A stretch of DNA of 64,000 nucleotides from Streptomyces sp. NBC_01231 (GTDB lineage: Bacteria; Actinomycetota; Actinomycetes; Streptomycetales; Streptomycetaceae). How positions within the stretch are numbered: position 1 is the first letter of the stretch; every line of letters starts with the position of its first letter. The notes beneath the pieces were generated by a model, which worked only from the letters and a program-made list of their open reading frames with translations, did no database searches and was not told the origin of the DNA. Position numbers and translations under genes: made by a program. This document shows, in pieces, positions 16,405 through 24,937 of the stretch. The stretch covers positions 3,782,001 to 3,846,000 of the forward strand of contig CP108521.1 of the NCBI GenBank assembly GCA_035999765.1, written 5' to 3'.

Positions 16405-17828
16405 CCGCGGAAAGCACCCTTTCCTCCCCCGGCACACAGACCCGGGATCACGGATTCTCGCCCGTCTCCGTCGTGCCGCCTCGCGGCGCCGCCCCGGGTT
16501 TACGGTCCACCGCCCACAGGCGGCCCGCCCGGCCGGCCTCGCCGATGCCGTTGCTCGTCGCGGACGGCACGGCCGCCCTGCTGGGCGCCATGACACTGAC
16601 CTGGACTCAGTTCCGTCCGCTCCCGTCGGCCCTGCTGGTGGCCGCGTCGCTGTTGCTGCGTCCGCACCGCACGCGCCCGTCGCCCCCGGGGTTCCTGGAC
16701 GAACTGCCCGCCGTCTGCGGCCGGACCACGCTGGCCTGGCTGACACTCGCGACGCTCGTGGCGGCATACCGGCCGGACCACGCGCTGTCCGCCCGTGCCC
16801 TGCTGGTGGGCTTCACCGTGCAGGCGGCGGCGGGCTGCGCGCTGCGTGCCACCGTGCACGCGAGGTCGCACGCGGCGCTGCTGCGCCATCCGCACGCCGC
16901 ACTCGTTATCGGTCCGGCACCTACAGCGCAGCGCGTGGCCGCCGCCGTGCTGCGGCATCCGCGCTGCGGAGTGCGGCCGGTGGGGATCGTGGCCGAACGG
17001 CAGGACGGCGTCGAGGACCTGCCGGTACTGACGACCGGTGCGGAGGTCGAGCGGGCGGTCGTGCAGAACGGTGTGCGTACGGTCCTCGCCGTCCACCCCT
17101 CGGTACGGGCCCACCAGGGACCGTTGCTGCGCGCGCTCGCCGCGCGGGGCTGCGCGGTGTGGGAACTCGACGCGGAGTCTCCGTCGTACGCGACCCAGGA
17201 GCGGCTGGCCGGATTCCCCTGCCGGCGCCTGGAGATGTCCGCGACGCGCCGCGGCAGCGCGGGCAAGCGGACCCTCGATGTCCTGGTGTCGGGGACACTG
17301 CTGCTGCTGGTCAGCCCCCTGTTGCTGCTCTGCGCGGTGGCGCTGCGGATCAGTGACGGGCCGGGCGTGGTGTTCCGGCAGGAGCGCATCGGCAAGGACG
17401 GAAAGCCCTTCACCCTGCTGAAGTTCCGGACCCACCGCCCGGTCGACGCGCACGAGGCGGCGACCCGGTGGAGCGTGGCGAACGAACACGAGATGCGCGG
17501 GTTCTGCCGCATGCTGCGGCGCACCTCCCTCGACGAACTGCTCCAACTGTGGAACGTGCTCCGCGGCGACATGAGCCTGGTGGGGCCCCGGCCCGAACGC
17601 CCGTACTTCGTCGCGCAGTTCAGCCGGACCCACCCCGGCTACGCGGCCCGTCACCGCTTGCGGACCGGCATCACCGGCCTGGCCCAGATCCATGGGCTGC
17701 GCGGCGACACCTCCATCGAGGATCGCTGCCGCTTCGACAACGTCTACATCGACGACTGGTCGTTGTGGCAGGACGTGTGCATCCTGTTGCGCACCGCGGC
17801 CACGTTCGTGCGTCCGACGGGGAGCTGA
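16401..17828 (+). CDS. Undecaprenyl-phosphate sugar-1-phosphate transferase (initiating transferase)
   Basis: 475 residues, polyisoprenyl-phosphate hexose-1-phosphate transferase of the WbaP/CpsE type. The N-terminal part has several hydrophobic helices (from ALLGAMTLTWTQF) and a CoA-binding-like Rossmann segment (ALVIGPAPTAQRVAAAVLRH). The C-terminal catalytic domain starts GKRTLDVLVSGTLLLLVSPL and contains FRQERIGKDGKPFTLLKFRT, RTSLDELLQLWNVLRGDMSL, VGPRPERP and the end motif GITGLAQIHGLRGDTSIEDR. It loads the first sugar onto the lipid carrier. GTG start in a GTGA overlap with the upstream gene. Confidence 0.93.
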   Translation: MTAESTLSSPGTQTRDHGFSPVSVVPPRGAAPGLRSTAHRRPARPASPMPLLVADGTAALLGAMTLTWTQFRPLPSALLVAASLLLRPHRTRPSPPGFLDELPAVCGRTTLAWLTLATLVAAYRPDHALSARALLVGFTVQAAAGCALRATVHARSHAALLRHPHAALVIGPAPTAQRVAAAVLRHPRCGVRPVGIVAERQDGVEDLPVLTTGAEVERAVVQNGVRTVLAVHPSVRAHQGPLLRALAARGCAVWELDAESPSYATQERLAGFPCRRLEMSATRRGSAGKRTLDVLVSGTLLLLVSPLLLLCAVALRISDGPGVVFRQERIGKDGKPFTLLKFRTHRPVDAHEAATRWSVANEHEMRGFCRMLRRTSLDELLQLWNVLRGDMSLVGPRPERPYFVAQFSRTHPGYAARHRLRTGITGLAQIHGLRGDTSIEDRCRFDNVYIDDWSLWQDVCILLRTAATFVRPTGS

Positions 17829-17833
17829 GCGCC

Positions 17834-19192
17834 GTGAGCCTCGCACTGACGCTGCTGGCGCGTCGGGGCATCTTCATGATGACGCCGGTCCTGCCCGTGG
17901 TGGCCGTGCTCGTCCTGCTGGCGCTGCCGCTGTCCCCGAGCGGCGACTCGGGCCCGGGTCCCGCCGACGCGGTGTCCGGGCTCGTGGTGCTGTACTGCGC
18001 GATCCGCCTGATGCGGGACCGGCGGCGACCCTTGTCGCCCACGGCCGCCGTGCTGCTGGGCCTGCCGGTCGTCGGGCTGGCCCTCGCCGCCACGGGGGCG
18101 TACTCCCCCGGAGCCGGGGTCGCCGGACTGGGCCGGTATCTGCAGATCTTCGTGCTCGTCCCGGCGGCGGTCCTGTTGCTGATCCGCGACCGGGGCGACT
18201 TCCGCCTGCTGACCTGGTCGTTCGTGGGGATCGCCCTCTTGCAGGGGGCCGTCGGGGTGCACCAGTACGTCACCCGGACCGGCGCCTCCTACCAGGGCGA
18301 GCCCATCCGGGCGGTCGGCACGTTCGGGCCGCAGGACGTGATGGGCATGGCAACGGTGGTCGCCATCGGCCTGGTGTGCGCGCTGGGCCTCGCGCTGGGG
18401 CGGACGTCCGTACGGCAGCGGGGCGCCGCCGCCCTGTGCGCGCTGACGCTGCTGCTGCCGCTGGCGCTGTCCTTCAGCCGGGGCGCGTGGATCGCGACGG
18501 TCGTGACCTGCACGGCGCAGCTGGTGCTTGCCGGGCTGCGCCGCGCGCTCACGGTGGCTGCGGCCCTGGTGGCCGCGGGCGTGGTCCTGGTCGGCGGCCT
18601 AGGTGTCGGCACGGCGATGCTGCAGGAGCGGATCGGCAGCATCAGCCAGGTCACCGACACCCCCGACCAGTCCGTCGTCGACCGCTACACGATGTGGGCG
18701 GCCGCGACCGACATGTGGCGCGAACACCCGCTGACCGGTGTCGGGCTGAAGGGCTTCCCCGAATACCGGGACGCGTACGCCTCGCCGGCGTTGTCGTCGT
18801 TCAGCGACACGGAGGGCGCGGGGGCCGGGTACCGGAGGCAGCCCCTGCTGTCGCCGCACAACATGTACTTGCTGGTGCTGAGCGAGCAGGGCCTGATCGG
18901 GTTGCTGGCACTCGCCGGGAGCTGGCTGGCCCTGCTGGTGTGCGCGCTGAAGGCGTGGGTGCGAGCACGCAGGCCGGGGGCGCACGGCCTCGACTGCGCG
19001 CTCGTCGCCTGCGGGTTGCTGGTCTGGAAGCTCACCGACTTCGTGTACGCCGACATCGGCGGCCCCTCCACCGTGCTGACCGCCGTGTGCTTCGGGCTGG
19101 TGGCGTGGTGGGCGCTGGCCGGGAGCGGCGAGGCGGAGGCCATGACGCCGGCTCTGGTGGGCGGGAGCGCGGAGAAGGCCGTGGCACGGTGA
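17834..19192 (+). CDS. O-antigen ligase / Wzy-like polymerase
   Basis: 452 residues with about eleven hydrophobic helices. The large extracytoplasmic loop characteristic of Wzy_C/WaaL proteins lies between GSISQVTDTPDQSVVDRYTM and LLSPHNMYLLVLSEQGLIGL, and contains WREHPLTGVGLKGFPEYRDA and the conserved SPHNMYL histidine region. It polymerises or ligates lipid-linked repeat units outside the membrane. The GTG at 17834 is used because it follows the upstream stop by five bases and begins the first helix; longer frames overlap the transferase gene. Confidence 0.88.
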   Translation: MSLALTLLARRGIFMMTPVLPVVAVLVLLALPLSPSGDSGPGPADAVSGLVVLYCAIRLMRDRRRPLSPTAAVLLGLPVVGLALAATGAYSPGAGVAGLGRYLQIFVLVPAAVLLLIRDRGDFRLLTWSFVGIALLQGAVGVHQYVTRTGASYQGEPIRAVGTFGPQDVMGMATVVAIGLVCALGLALGRTSVRQRGAAALCALTLLLPLALSFSRGAWIATVVTCTAQLVLAGLRRALTVAAALVAAGVVLVGGLGVGTAMLQERIGSISQVTDTPDQSVVDRYTMWAAATDMWREHPLTGVGLKGFPEYRDAYASPALSSFSDTEGAGAGYRRQPLLSPHNMYLLVLSEQGLIGLLALAGSWLALLVCALKAWVRARRPGAHGLDCALVACGLLVWKLTDFVYADIGGPSTVLTAVCFGLVAWWALAGSGEAEAMTPALVGGSAEKAVAR

Positions 19193-21027
19193 CGGTGACG
19201 CCGCGGGCTCCGGGACGCGGGACCGACAGGGCGGCCGTACCCCCGGCGCGGGCCTCCGCGCGGTCCGTGGACGGCACCGATCTCACCGCGCACACCCGGA
19301 AGTCCCTCGCCAAGGCCACGCTGATCACGGCGTCGCTGTCCGTCGCCGGGGCGCTGCTCGGGCTGGTGCGGGACCAGACGCTGGCCCAGCTCTTCGGGGC
19401 GGGCAGCGAGACGGACGCCTTTCTGGTCGCGTGGACCGTGCCGGAGTTCGCCGCCACACTGCTCATCGAGGACGGGCTGGCCATCGCGCTGATCCCGGCG
19501 TTCAGCTTCGCCCTGGTCCGGCGCGCTCAGGGTGCCTCCGGCGACCCGGTCCGCTCCCTGGTCGCCAGCACCCTGCCCCGTCTGTCCCTCTGCTTCGTCG
19601 CCGTGTCCGCGCTCGTCATCGGCGTGGCCCCCTACCTGGTCGAGGCTCTGGCACCCGGCCTGCCCGATCCCCGCCTCGCCGCCGACTGCACCCGGCTGAC
19701 GGCGACCTGCGTCCTGAGTTTCGGGCTCGCCGGGTACTGCAGTGCGGCCCTGCGGGCGCACCGCCGTTTCCTGCCGCCCGCCACGATCTACGTGGCGTAC
19801 AACGCCGGCATCATCGCCACGATGTTCCTGCTCGGCGGGGACTGGGGCGTGCGATCGGCGGCGGCCGGAGTAGCGGTGGGCGGCTGCCTGATGGTGGCGG
19901 TTCAACTACCACCCCTGTGGCGGCAGCTGAGGAGTCACCCGTCCGCCGCCGACGGAGTCGCGGTCGAGGCACCCCCGAAGAACCTGGCCCTGATCAGTGC
20001 CGTTCTCCTCTTCGCGATGTGCCGCCAGTCCCAGGTCCTGATCGAACGCTTCCTCGCCTCCACCCTTCCCTCCGGGTCCATCTCGTACCTCAACTACGCG
20101 CAGAAGGTGGCCCAGATCCCGATGACGCTGTCGCTGATGCTGTGCACGGTCACCTTCCCGGTGGTGACGCGGGCGCTCGCCGACGGCCACACCGAACGGG
20201 CCCGCGCCCGCGTCGAGCGGGACCTGGCACTGACGTCGTGCGCGGTGCTCGTCGGCGCGGCCACGGTGGTCGCCTGCGCCCCGCAGATCATCGCGATCCT
20301 TTTCCAACGGGGCGCGTTCACCGCACAGGACACGGCCGTGACGGCGGGCGTCATGCGCGTGTACGCCCTCGGGCTGCTCGGCCAGACCCTGGTGGGGGTC
20401 CTGATCCGCTCGTACTTCTCGGCGGGGCGGCCTGCCTGGTATCCGACCGCCACCATGGCCGCGGGCCTCGGCGCGACCTTCTGGATCGGGGAGGGGACGG
20501 TGAGCTCCTGGGGTGTGTCGGGGATCGCCGCCGCCAACGCCGTCGGCATCACCGTCACGGCGGCGCTGCTGCTCGTCGGCCCTCCTTCGGGCAGGCGGAA
20601 GAGGCAGGCCGGCGTCAGGATCGTCCACAGAGCACGAAGGCGCGAAGGGCAGGGCACGGGCGCCGCCCGGACACCGCTCGTGTGCCGCGGGCGCGGGCGT
20701 CGGGGCCGCCATCGAGCGGCTCACCGCCGGCCGAGGACGCGTGGGAGAGCCGGGCGGTACGGCAGCTCGCGCGGGGTCCCGATCCGTACCCGGCGGGTGC
20801 TGTCCGAACTGAGCAGGCTGGTGCTGGCGGCGGGGGTCGCGACAGCGGCGGGGGCGTTCGCCGCGAGCGGGCCCACGTCGCAGGTGATGGGCCTCGCGGC
20901 CGGCTGCCTGACCGTGGCCGCCGTCTTTCTCGTCCTCGGACGGGCTCTGGACACCCAGGGCTGCAGGTTCGCGCTTCATTTTGTACGCACCGTCACACGA
21001 AGGCTGAGGCATGGTCGCTCCCGTTGA
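19189..21027 (+). CDS. MurJ/MviN-like lipid-linked oligosaccharide flippase
   Basis: 612 residues. The MurJ/MOP core spans about residues 35-470: LAKATLITASLSVAGALLGL, VRDQTLAQLFGAGSETDAFL, LLIEDGLAIALIPAFSFALV and LNYAQKVAQIPMTLSLMLCT. This family flips lipid-linked saccharides. After the core come about 70 residues that are extremely arginine/glycine-rich (HRARRREGQG ... RRGRHRAAHRRPRTRG) and then a hydrophobic C-terminal segment (LVLAAGVATAAGAFAAS, LTVAAVFLVLGRALD). The basic stretch (about 20,600-20,790) reads like an out-of-frame section between two sensible parts, suggesting compensating frameshifts. GTG start in a GTGA overlap with the polymerase gene. A flippase dedicated to the exopolysaccharide is more likely here than the peptidoglycan enzyme. 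Confidence 0.88.
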   Translation: MTVTPRAPGRGTDRAAVPPARASARSVDGTDLTAHTRKSLAKATLITASLSVAGALLGLVRDQTLAQLFGAGSETDAFLVAWTVPEFAATLLIEDGLAIALIPAFSFALVRRAQGASGDPVRSLVASTLPRLSLCFVAVSALVIGVAPYLVEALAPGLPDPRLAADCTRLTATCVLSFGLAGYCSAALRAHRRFLPPATIYVAYNAGIIATMFLLGGDWGVRSAAAGVAVGGCLMVAVQLPPLWRQLRSHPSAADGVAVEAPPKNLALISAVLLFAMCRQSQVLIERFLASTLPSGSISYLNYAQKVAQIPMTLSLMLCTVTFPVVTRALADGHTERARARVERDLALTSCAVLVGAATVVACAPQIIAILFQRGAFTAQDTAVTAGVMRVYALGLLGQTLVGVLIRSYFSAGRPAWYPTATMAAGLGATFWIGEGTVSSWGVSGIAAANAVGITVTAALLLVGPPSGRRKRQAGVRIVHRARRREGQGTGAARTPLVCRGRGRRGRHRAAHRRPRTRGRAGRYGSSRGVPIRTRRVLSELSRLVLAAGVATAAGAFAASGPTSQVMGLAAGCLTVAAVFLVLGRALDTQGCRFALHFVRTVTRRLRHGRSR

Positions 21028-21775
21028 ATCCGTCGGTACCGGCAGACGCCCCTCGGTGCGGCCCGGCCCGGTCCCCTGGGTGGCGATGTACCACTCCGTG
21101 GGCGACTGCTCCGACGACCCGTACCGCATCACGGTCACACCCGAGCGGCTGGAGCGGCAGCTGGCCTGGCTGCGTAGGCGCGGGCTGCGCGGCGTCTGCC
21201 TGCGCGAACTGTTCGCCGCCCGTGCCCGGGGCGAGGGGAGGCACCTGGTCGGTCTCACCTTCGACGACGGTTACGCCGACTTCCTCGAGCACGCTCTGCC
21301 GGCGCTGCTCCGCCGGAACTGCGGTGCCACCCTCTTCGTCCTGCCCGGGCGGCTCGGCGGCGTCAACTCCTGGGACCCGCTGGGCCCGCGCAAGCCGCTG
21401 CTGACCGCGGACGGCATCCGGCGTGCGGCCACGGCGGGAGTGGAGATCGGCTCGCACGGGCTGACGCACGTCGATCTCACCCGGGCCGACGAGGTCACCC
21501 TGAAGGCCGAGGTCACCGACAGCAGGGCGCATCTGGCGGAGCTCATCGGTGCGCCGGTCGACGGCTTCTGCTACCCGTACGGCACCGTCGACGAGCGCGC
21601 CGTCGCCGCCGTACGCGACGCCGGGTACGCCTACGCCTGCGCCATCGACCCCGGCCCTCTGACGGGCCCGCACGCCCTCCCCCGGCTGCACATCGGCCAG
21701 AACGACTCCGCCTGGCGGCTGCACCTCAAGCACAAGCTGCACCGACTGCGCCGACGCCCCGTAGAGGGCCTGTGA
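21011..21775 (+). CDS. Polysaccharide deacetylase (CE4/NodB family)
   Basis: 254 residues, no signal peptide. The NodB motifs are clear: motif 1 LTFDDGYADFLEHALP (catalytic base and metal aspartates), motif 2 IGSHGLTHVDLT (metal-binding His-x3-His), and motif 3 with CYPYGTVDE. It would remove N- or O-acetyl groups from a glycan intermediate, here probably at the cytoplasmic stage or after flipping by an unconventional route. The ATG at 21011 overlaps the flippase gene by 17 bases, and its own stop overlaps the next gene by four. Confidence 0.9.
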   Translation: MVAPVESVGTGRRPSVRPGPVPWVAMYHSVGDCSDDPYRITVTPERLERQLAWLRRRGLRGVCLRELFAARARGEGRHLVGLTFDDGYADFLEHALPALLRRNCGATLFVLPGRLGGVNSWDPLGPRKPLLTADGIRRAATAGVEIGSHGLTHVDLTRADEVTLKAEVTDSRAHLAELIGAPVDGFCYPYGTVDERAVAAVRDAGYAYACAIDPGPLTGPHALPRLHIGQNDSAWRLHLKHKLHRLRRRPVEGL

Positions 21776-22929
21776 CCATGAAGGTTCTGCACATCATCAC
21801 CGGTCTCGGCGTCGGCGGCGCCGAACAGCAGCTCCGTCTGCTGCTGCGTCACCTCACCGTCGACAGCGAGGTGGTGACCCTCACCAACCCGGGCACCGTC
21901 GCCGACGGCCTGATCGCCGACGGCGTCCGCGTGCACCACCTGGGCATGGACGGCAACCGCGACCTGTCGGCGCTGCCCCGTCTGGTGCGCCTGATCCGCG
22001 CGGGCGGTTACGACCTGGTGCACACCCACCTCTATCGCGCCTGCGTCTACGGCCGGCTCGCCGCCCGCCTGGCCGGCGTCCGGGCCGTGATCGCCACCGA
22101 ACACTCCCTCGGCAACTCCCAGATGGAAGGCCGGCAGCTGACGGCGGGCGTCCGCGCGCTCTACCTCGCCAGCGAACGCCTCGGCTCCGCCACGGTCGCC
22201 GTCTCCCCCGCGGTCGCCGACCGCCTCCGACGCTGGGGCGTGCCCTCCCCGCGCATCGAGGTCGTCCCCAACGGCATCGACGTGACCCGTTTCCGCTTCG
22301 ACCTGTCCCGGCGCCACCACACCCGCCGACGCCTCGGCCTGCCGGAAGACGCCTACGTCGTCGGCGGGATCGGTCGGCTCTGCGCGGGCAAGCGCTTCGA
22401 CGTCCTCATCCAGGCGATGACCCGACTGCCGGACGACCACTGGCTTTTGCTGGTCGGTGGCGGCCCGGAGGAGAGCGTCCTGCGCCGCACGGCTCACGAG
22501 GCCGGCGTCGCCGACCGCGTCCTGTTCACCGGCGAGCGCCCCTACGTCCCCGACGGCTCCCCCGGCCCCGACCTGCCCTCCCTCACCTTCGCCATGGACC
22601 TGCTCGCCTCCCCGTCCGAGGACGAGTCCTTCGGGCTGGCGGTCGTGGAGGCGCTGGCGTCCGGGCTGCCCGTGCTCTACGCCTCCTGCCCGGCGATCGA
22701 GGAGCTTCCCCCGCAGGCCACCGCCGGTGCCCGGCGGGTGCGTGGCGGCCCGGAGGCGTACGCCCGTGCCGTGGCCACGGTGCGCGCGGCCGGCCCGCGG
22801 CCGCGTACGGCCCCGGACGCCGCCCACCGCTACAACATCACCCGCAGCGCCGCCCGGCTCATGCACGTGTACGCGACGGCGCTGTCCAGATCATTGCCCC
22901 CCTCACCCCAGGGAGCCAGTTCGTCATGA
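21772..22929 (+). CDS. GT4-family glycosyltransferase
   Basis: 385 residues with GT-B fold: VLHIITGLGVGGAEQQLRLL (canonical GGAE acceptor loop), THLYRACVYGRLAARL, the linker VVPNGIDVTRF, the donor domain GGIGRLCAGKRFDVLIQAM, and the ESFGLAVVEALASGLPVLY nucleotide-sugar motif. A second hexosyltransferase in the exopolysaccharide operon, similar in build to the 15223 gene product but not a close copy. GTG at 21772 in a GTGA overlap; an ATG two codons later is also possible. Confidence 0.91.
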   Translation: MTMKVLHIITGLGVGGAEQQLRLLLRHLTVDSEVVTLTNPGTVADGLIADGVRVHHLGMDGNRDLSALPRLVRLIRAGGYDLVHTHLYRACVYGRLAARLAGVRAVIATEHSLGNSQMEGRQLTAGVRALYLASERLGSATVAVSPAVADRLRRWGVPSPRIEVVPNGIDVTRFRFDLSRRHHTRRRLGLPEDAYVVGGIGRLCAGKRFDVLIQAMTRLPDDHWLLLVGGGPEESVLRRTAHEAGVADRVLFTGERPYVPDGSPGPDLPSLTFAMDLLASPSEDESFGLAVVEALASGLPVLYASCPAIEELPPQATAGARRVRGGPEAYARAVATVRAAGPRPRTAPDAAHRYNITRSAARLMHVYATALSRSLPPSPQGASSS

Positions 22930-23585
22930 CCGACAACCACACCCGGCACCACCGGCAGCCCGGCCGCCTCGCCCGCGCCGGACTCCTGCGGCCCTGGTCG
23001 CTGCTCGCGGCCGGCGCGCTCGCCGGTGGCCTGGCCGGCGGCACCTACGGGACGCTCAAGGACCCGACGTACACGGCGACCAGCTATGTCGTCGCCGTAC
23101 CGACCGCGAAGTCCGACCCGGCCTCCGCACTCGGATTCGCACAGGCCTACGGCCGTGCCGCCACGCAGCTCGCGGTGCTCGGGGACGCGCAGGCGTGGGC
23201 GAGAGTGCCGGTCCCGACGCTGCGGCGGAGCGTGCGGACGGTCACCTCGCCGGACGCGCCGATGGTCGCCGTCTCGGCCACCTCCCCGCACCCCGGCCAG
23301 GCCGCCGACATGGCCAACGCCGTCACCCGTGCCCTGACCCGGCACGCGAACGCGACCAAGGACAGCACCCACGTCAAACTCGTGCTGTTCTCACGGGCGG
23401 TGCGGCCGACCGACCCGACGTCCCCGTCATGGGCGGTGACCGGTCTGGTCGGCACGAGCGCGGGCGGTCTGCTCGGCGGCCTGGCGCTGCTCGTACGGCC
23501 GAGGCGCACCGCGGACGACCGCCCCGTCCGCCCCGCCTCGGTGCCCGGCCCGGCCTCCGCCGCCGACGTGCACGGACAGCTGTGA
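22926..23585 (+). CDS. Wzz/chain-length-determinant-like membrane protein
   Basis: 219 residues with a membrane helix near each end: SLLAAGALAGGLAGGTYGTL (about 26-45) and AVTGLVGTSAGGLLGGLALL (about 176-195). The intervening extracytoplasmic domain starts YTATSYVVAVPTAKSDPAS and ends before the second helix with VLFSRAVRPTDPTSPSW, the proline-rich linker seen in Wzz and capsule co-polymerase proteins. No tyrosine-kinase domain follows, so it is a kinase-free regulator of chain length. Start in an ATGA overlap. Confidence 0.82.
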   Translation: MTDNHTRHHRQPGRLARAGLLRPWSLLAAGALAGGLAGGTYGTLKDPTYTATSYVVAVPTAKSDPASALGFAQAYGRAATQLAVLGDAQAWARVPVPTLRRSVRTVTSPDAPMVAVSATSPHPGQAADMANAVTRALTRHANATKDSTHVKLVLFSRAVRPTDPTSPSWAVTGLVGTSAGGLLGGLALLVRPRRTADDRPVRPASVPGPASAADVHGQL

Positions 23586-24937
23586 CGGTGAGGTACACGA
23601 CGGAACTCGTCACCGACACACGCGCCTTCGCCGCAATGGCCCCGGACTGGGGGCGGCTGTACCAGCGGTGCGGCGCGGCGACCCCGTTCCAGAACCACGC
23701 CTGGCTGCACTCGTGGTGGCTGTCGTACGGCAGACCCGGCCGGCTCCGGCTGCTGCTCGTGCGCGAGGGCGCCGAACTCGTCGCCGCCGCGCCGCTGATG
23801 CTCCGGCGCGCCCCGGTCCCCACACTCGTACCGCTCGGCGGGCCCATCTCCGACTACGGGGACGTCCTCATCGACGACGACCGGGCGGACCAGGCGGCCG
23901 CCGCGCTCGCCGAGGCGCTGTCAGCCGCGGCCCGCACCGCGCTGATCGACTTCCGCGAGGTGCGGCCGGGCAGCGCGGTCGAGCACGTCTACGACCGCTG
24001 GAGCGGGCCGCGCCGCCGGATGCAGGACTCGCTGTGTCTGGAGCTGCCGGCGGTGCCCATGGACGAGCTGTTGTCCCGGCTGCCGTCCGGCAAGGCCCAG
24101 CGGACCCGCGCCAAGCTGCGCAAGCTGAGGTCGCTCGGTGTGGAGCGGCACGTGGTGGCGCCGGACCAGGTCGGGGAGGCACTTCAACGGCTGCTCGACC
24201 TGCACCGGCTGCAGTGGCAGGGCCGGAGGGTGACGTCGGAGCACCTGCAGACACGCTTCTGCGAGCACCTGGTGCGCTCGGTGGGACCGATGGTGCGCTC
24301 CGGCGACGCGGTGGTGACCGAGTTCCGGCTCGACGACGACGTGGTGGCCGTGGATCTCACACTGCTGTCGCCCCGGCTCACGGGCGGATACCTGTACGGC
24401 GCCCATCCGCGCCTGCGGGAACGCAAGGCGGACGTGGCGGTGATGCTCCTCGACGCGTGCACCCAGCACACCGGAATCAGCGGACTGGGCACTCTGAGCC
24501 TGCTGCGGGGCAACGAGCCCTACAAGCACCACTGGCGCCCCGAACCGGTCGCCAACCAGCGACTCCTGCTGGCCCGGCGACGCACGGCCCCCCTGATGTC
24601 GGCGGTGATCGGCGACGTGGCCGCGCGTCGCCGGGGCAAGGAGCTGCTGCGTCGCTTCCAGGAGCGGACCGGTGACGGGGGACCCGCCTCGAGGCCCCCC
24701 GCCACCGGCGACCGCTATCGGGTCCGCGACCACCTGTCGAGAGGCAGGCACGCCTTGCGGCGGAGCCAGAACTCGGCCCAGTCGCCCAGGCGGAGCGGCG
24801 AACAGCCCAGCGGACGCAACGATGCGGGAGGTGCGGGAGATGCGGTGGGCGCCGGAGGTGCGGTGGGCGCGGGAGGTGCGGTGGGCGCGGGCAGCGTCGT
24901 CGGCTCGCCGGTTCGACCGGAGAGGACGGACTTGTAG
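23582..24937 (+). CDS. GNAT/FemX-like acyl- or aminoacyltransferase (CelD/BcsL type)
   Basis: 451 residues. The first roughly 340 are two GNAT-like halves of the FemX/CelD type: PFQNHAWLHSWWLSYG, then RRMQDSLCLELPAV, GKAQRTRAKLRKLRSLGVER, and the second half with VAVDLTLLSPRLTGGYLYGA and LLRGNEPYKHHWRPE. Such proteins occur in exopolysaccharide operons and are thought to add acyl or aminoacyl groups. The last 90 residues are low complexity, ending in VGAGGAVGAGGAVGAG, encoded by an 18-bp tandem repeat. Its 3' 223 bases overlap the convergent hydrolase gene on the other strand. GTG start in a GTGA overlap; last gene of the operon. Confidence 0.85.
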   Translation: MTVRYTTELVTDTRAFAAMAPDWGRLYQRCGAATPFQNHAWLHSWWLSYGRPGRLRLLLVREGAELVAAAPLMLRRAPVPTLVPLGGPISDYGDVLIDDDRADQAAAALAEALSAAARTALIDFREVRPGSAVEHVYDRWSGPRRRMQDSLCLELPAVPMDELLSRLPSGKAQRTRAKLRKLRSLGVERHVVAPDQVGEALQRLLDLHRLQWQGRRVTSEHLQTRFCEHLVRSVGPMVRSGDAVVTEFRLDDDVVAVDLTLLSPRLTGGYLYGAHPRLRERKADVAVMLLDACTQHTGISGLGTLSLLRGNEPYKHHWRPEPVANQRLLLARRRTAPLMSAVIGDVAARRRGKELLRRFQERTGDGGPASRPPATGDRYRVRDHLSRGRHALRRSQNSAQSPRRSGEQPSGRNDAGGAGDAVGAGGAVGAGGAVGAGSVVGSPVRPERTDL

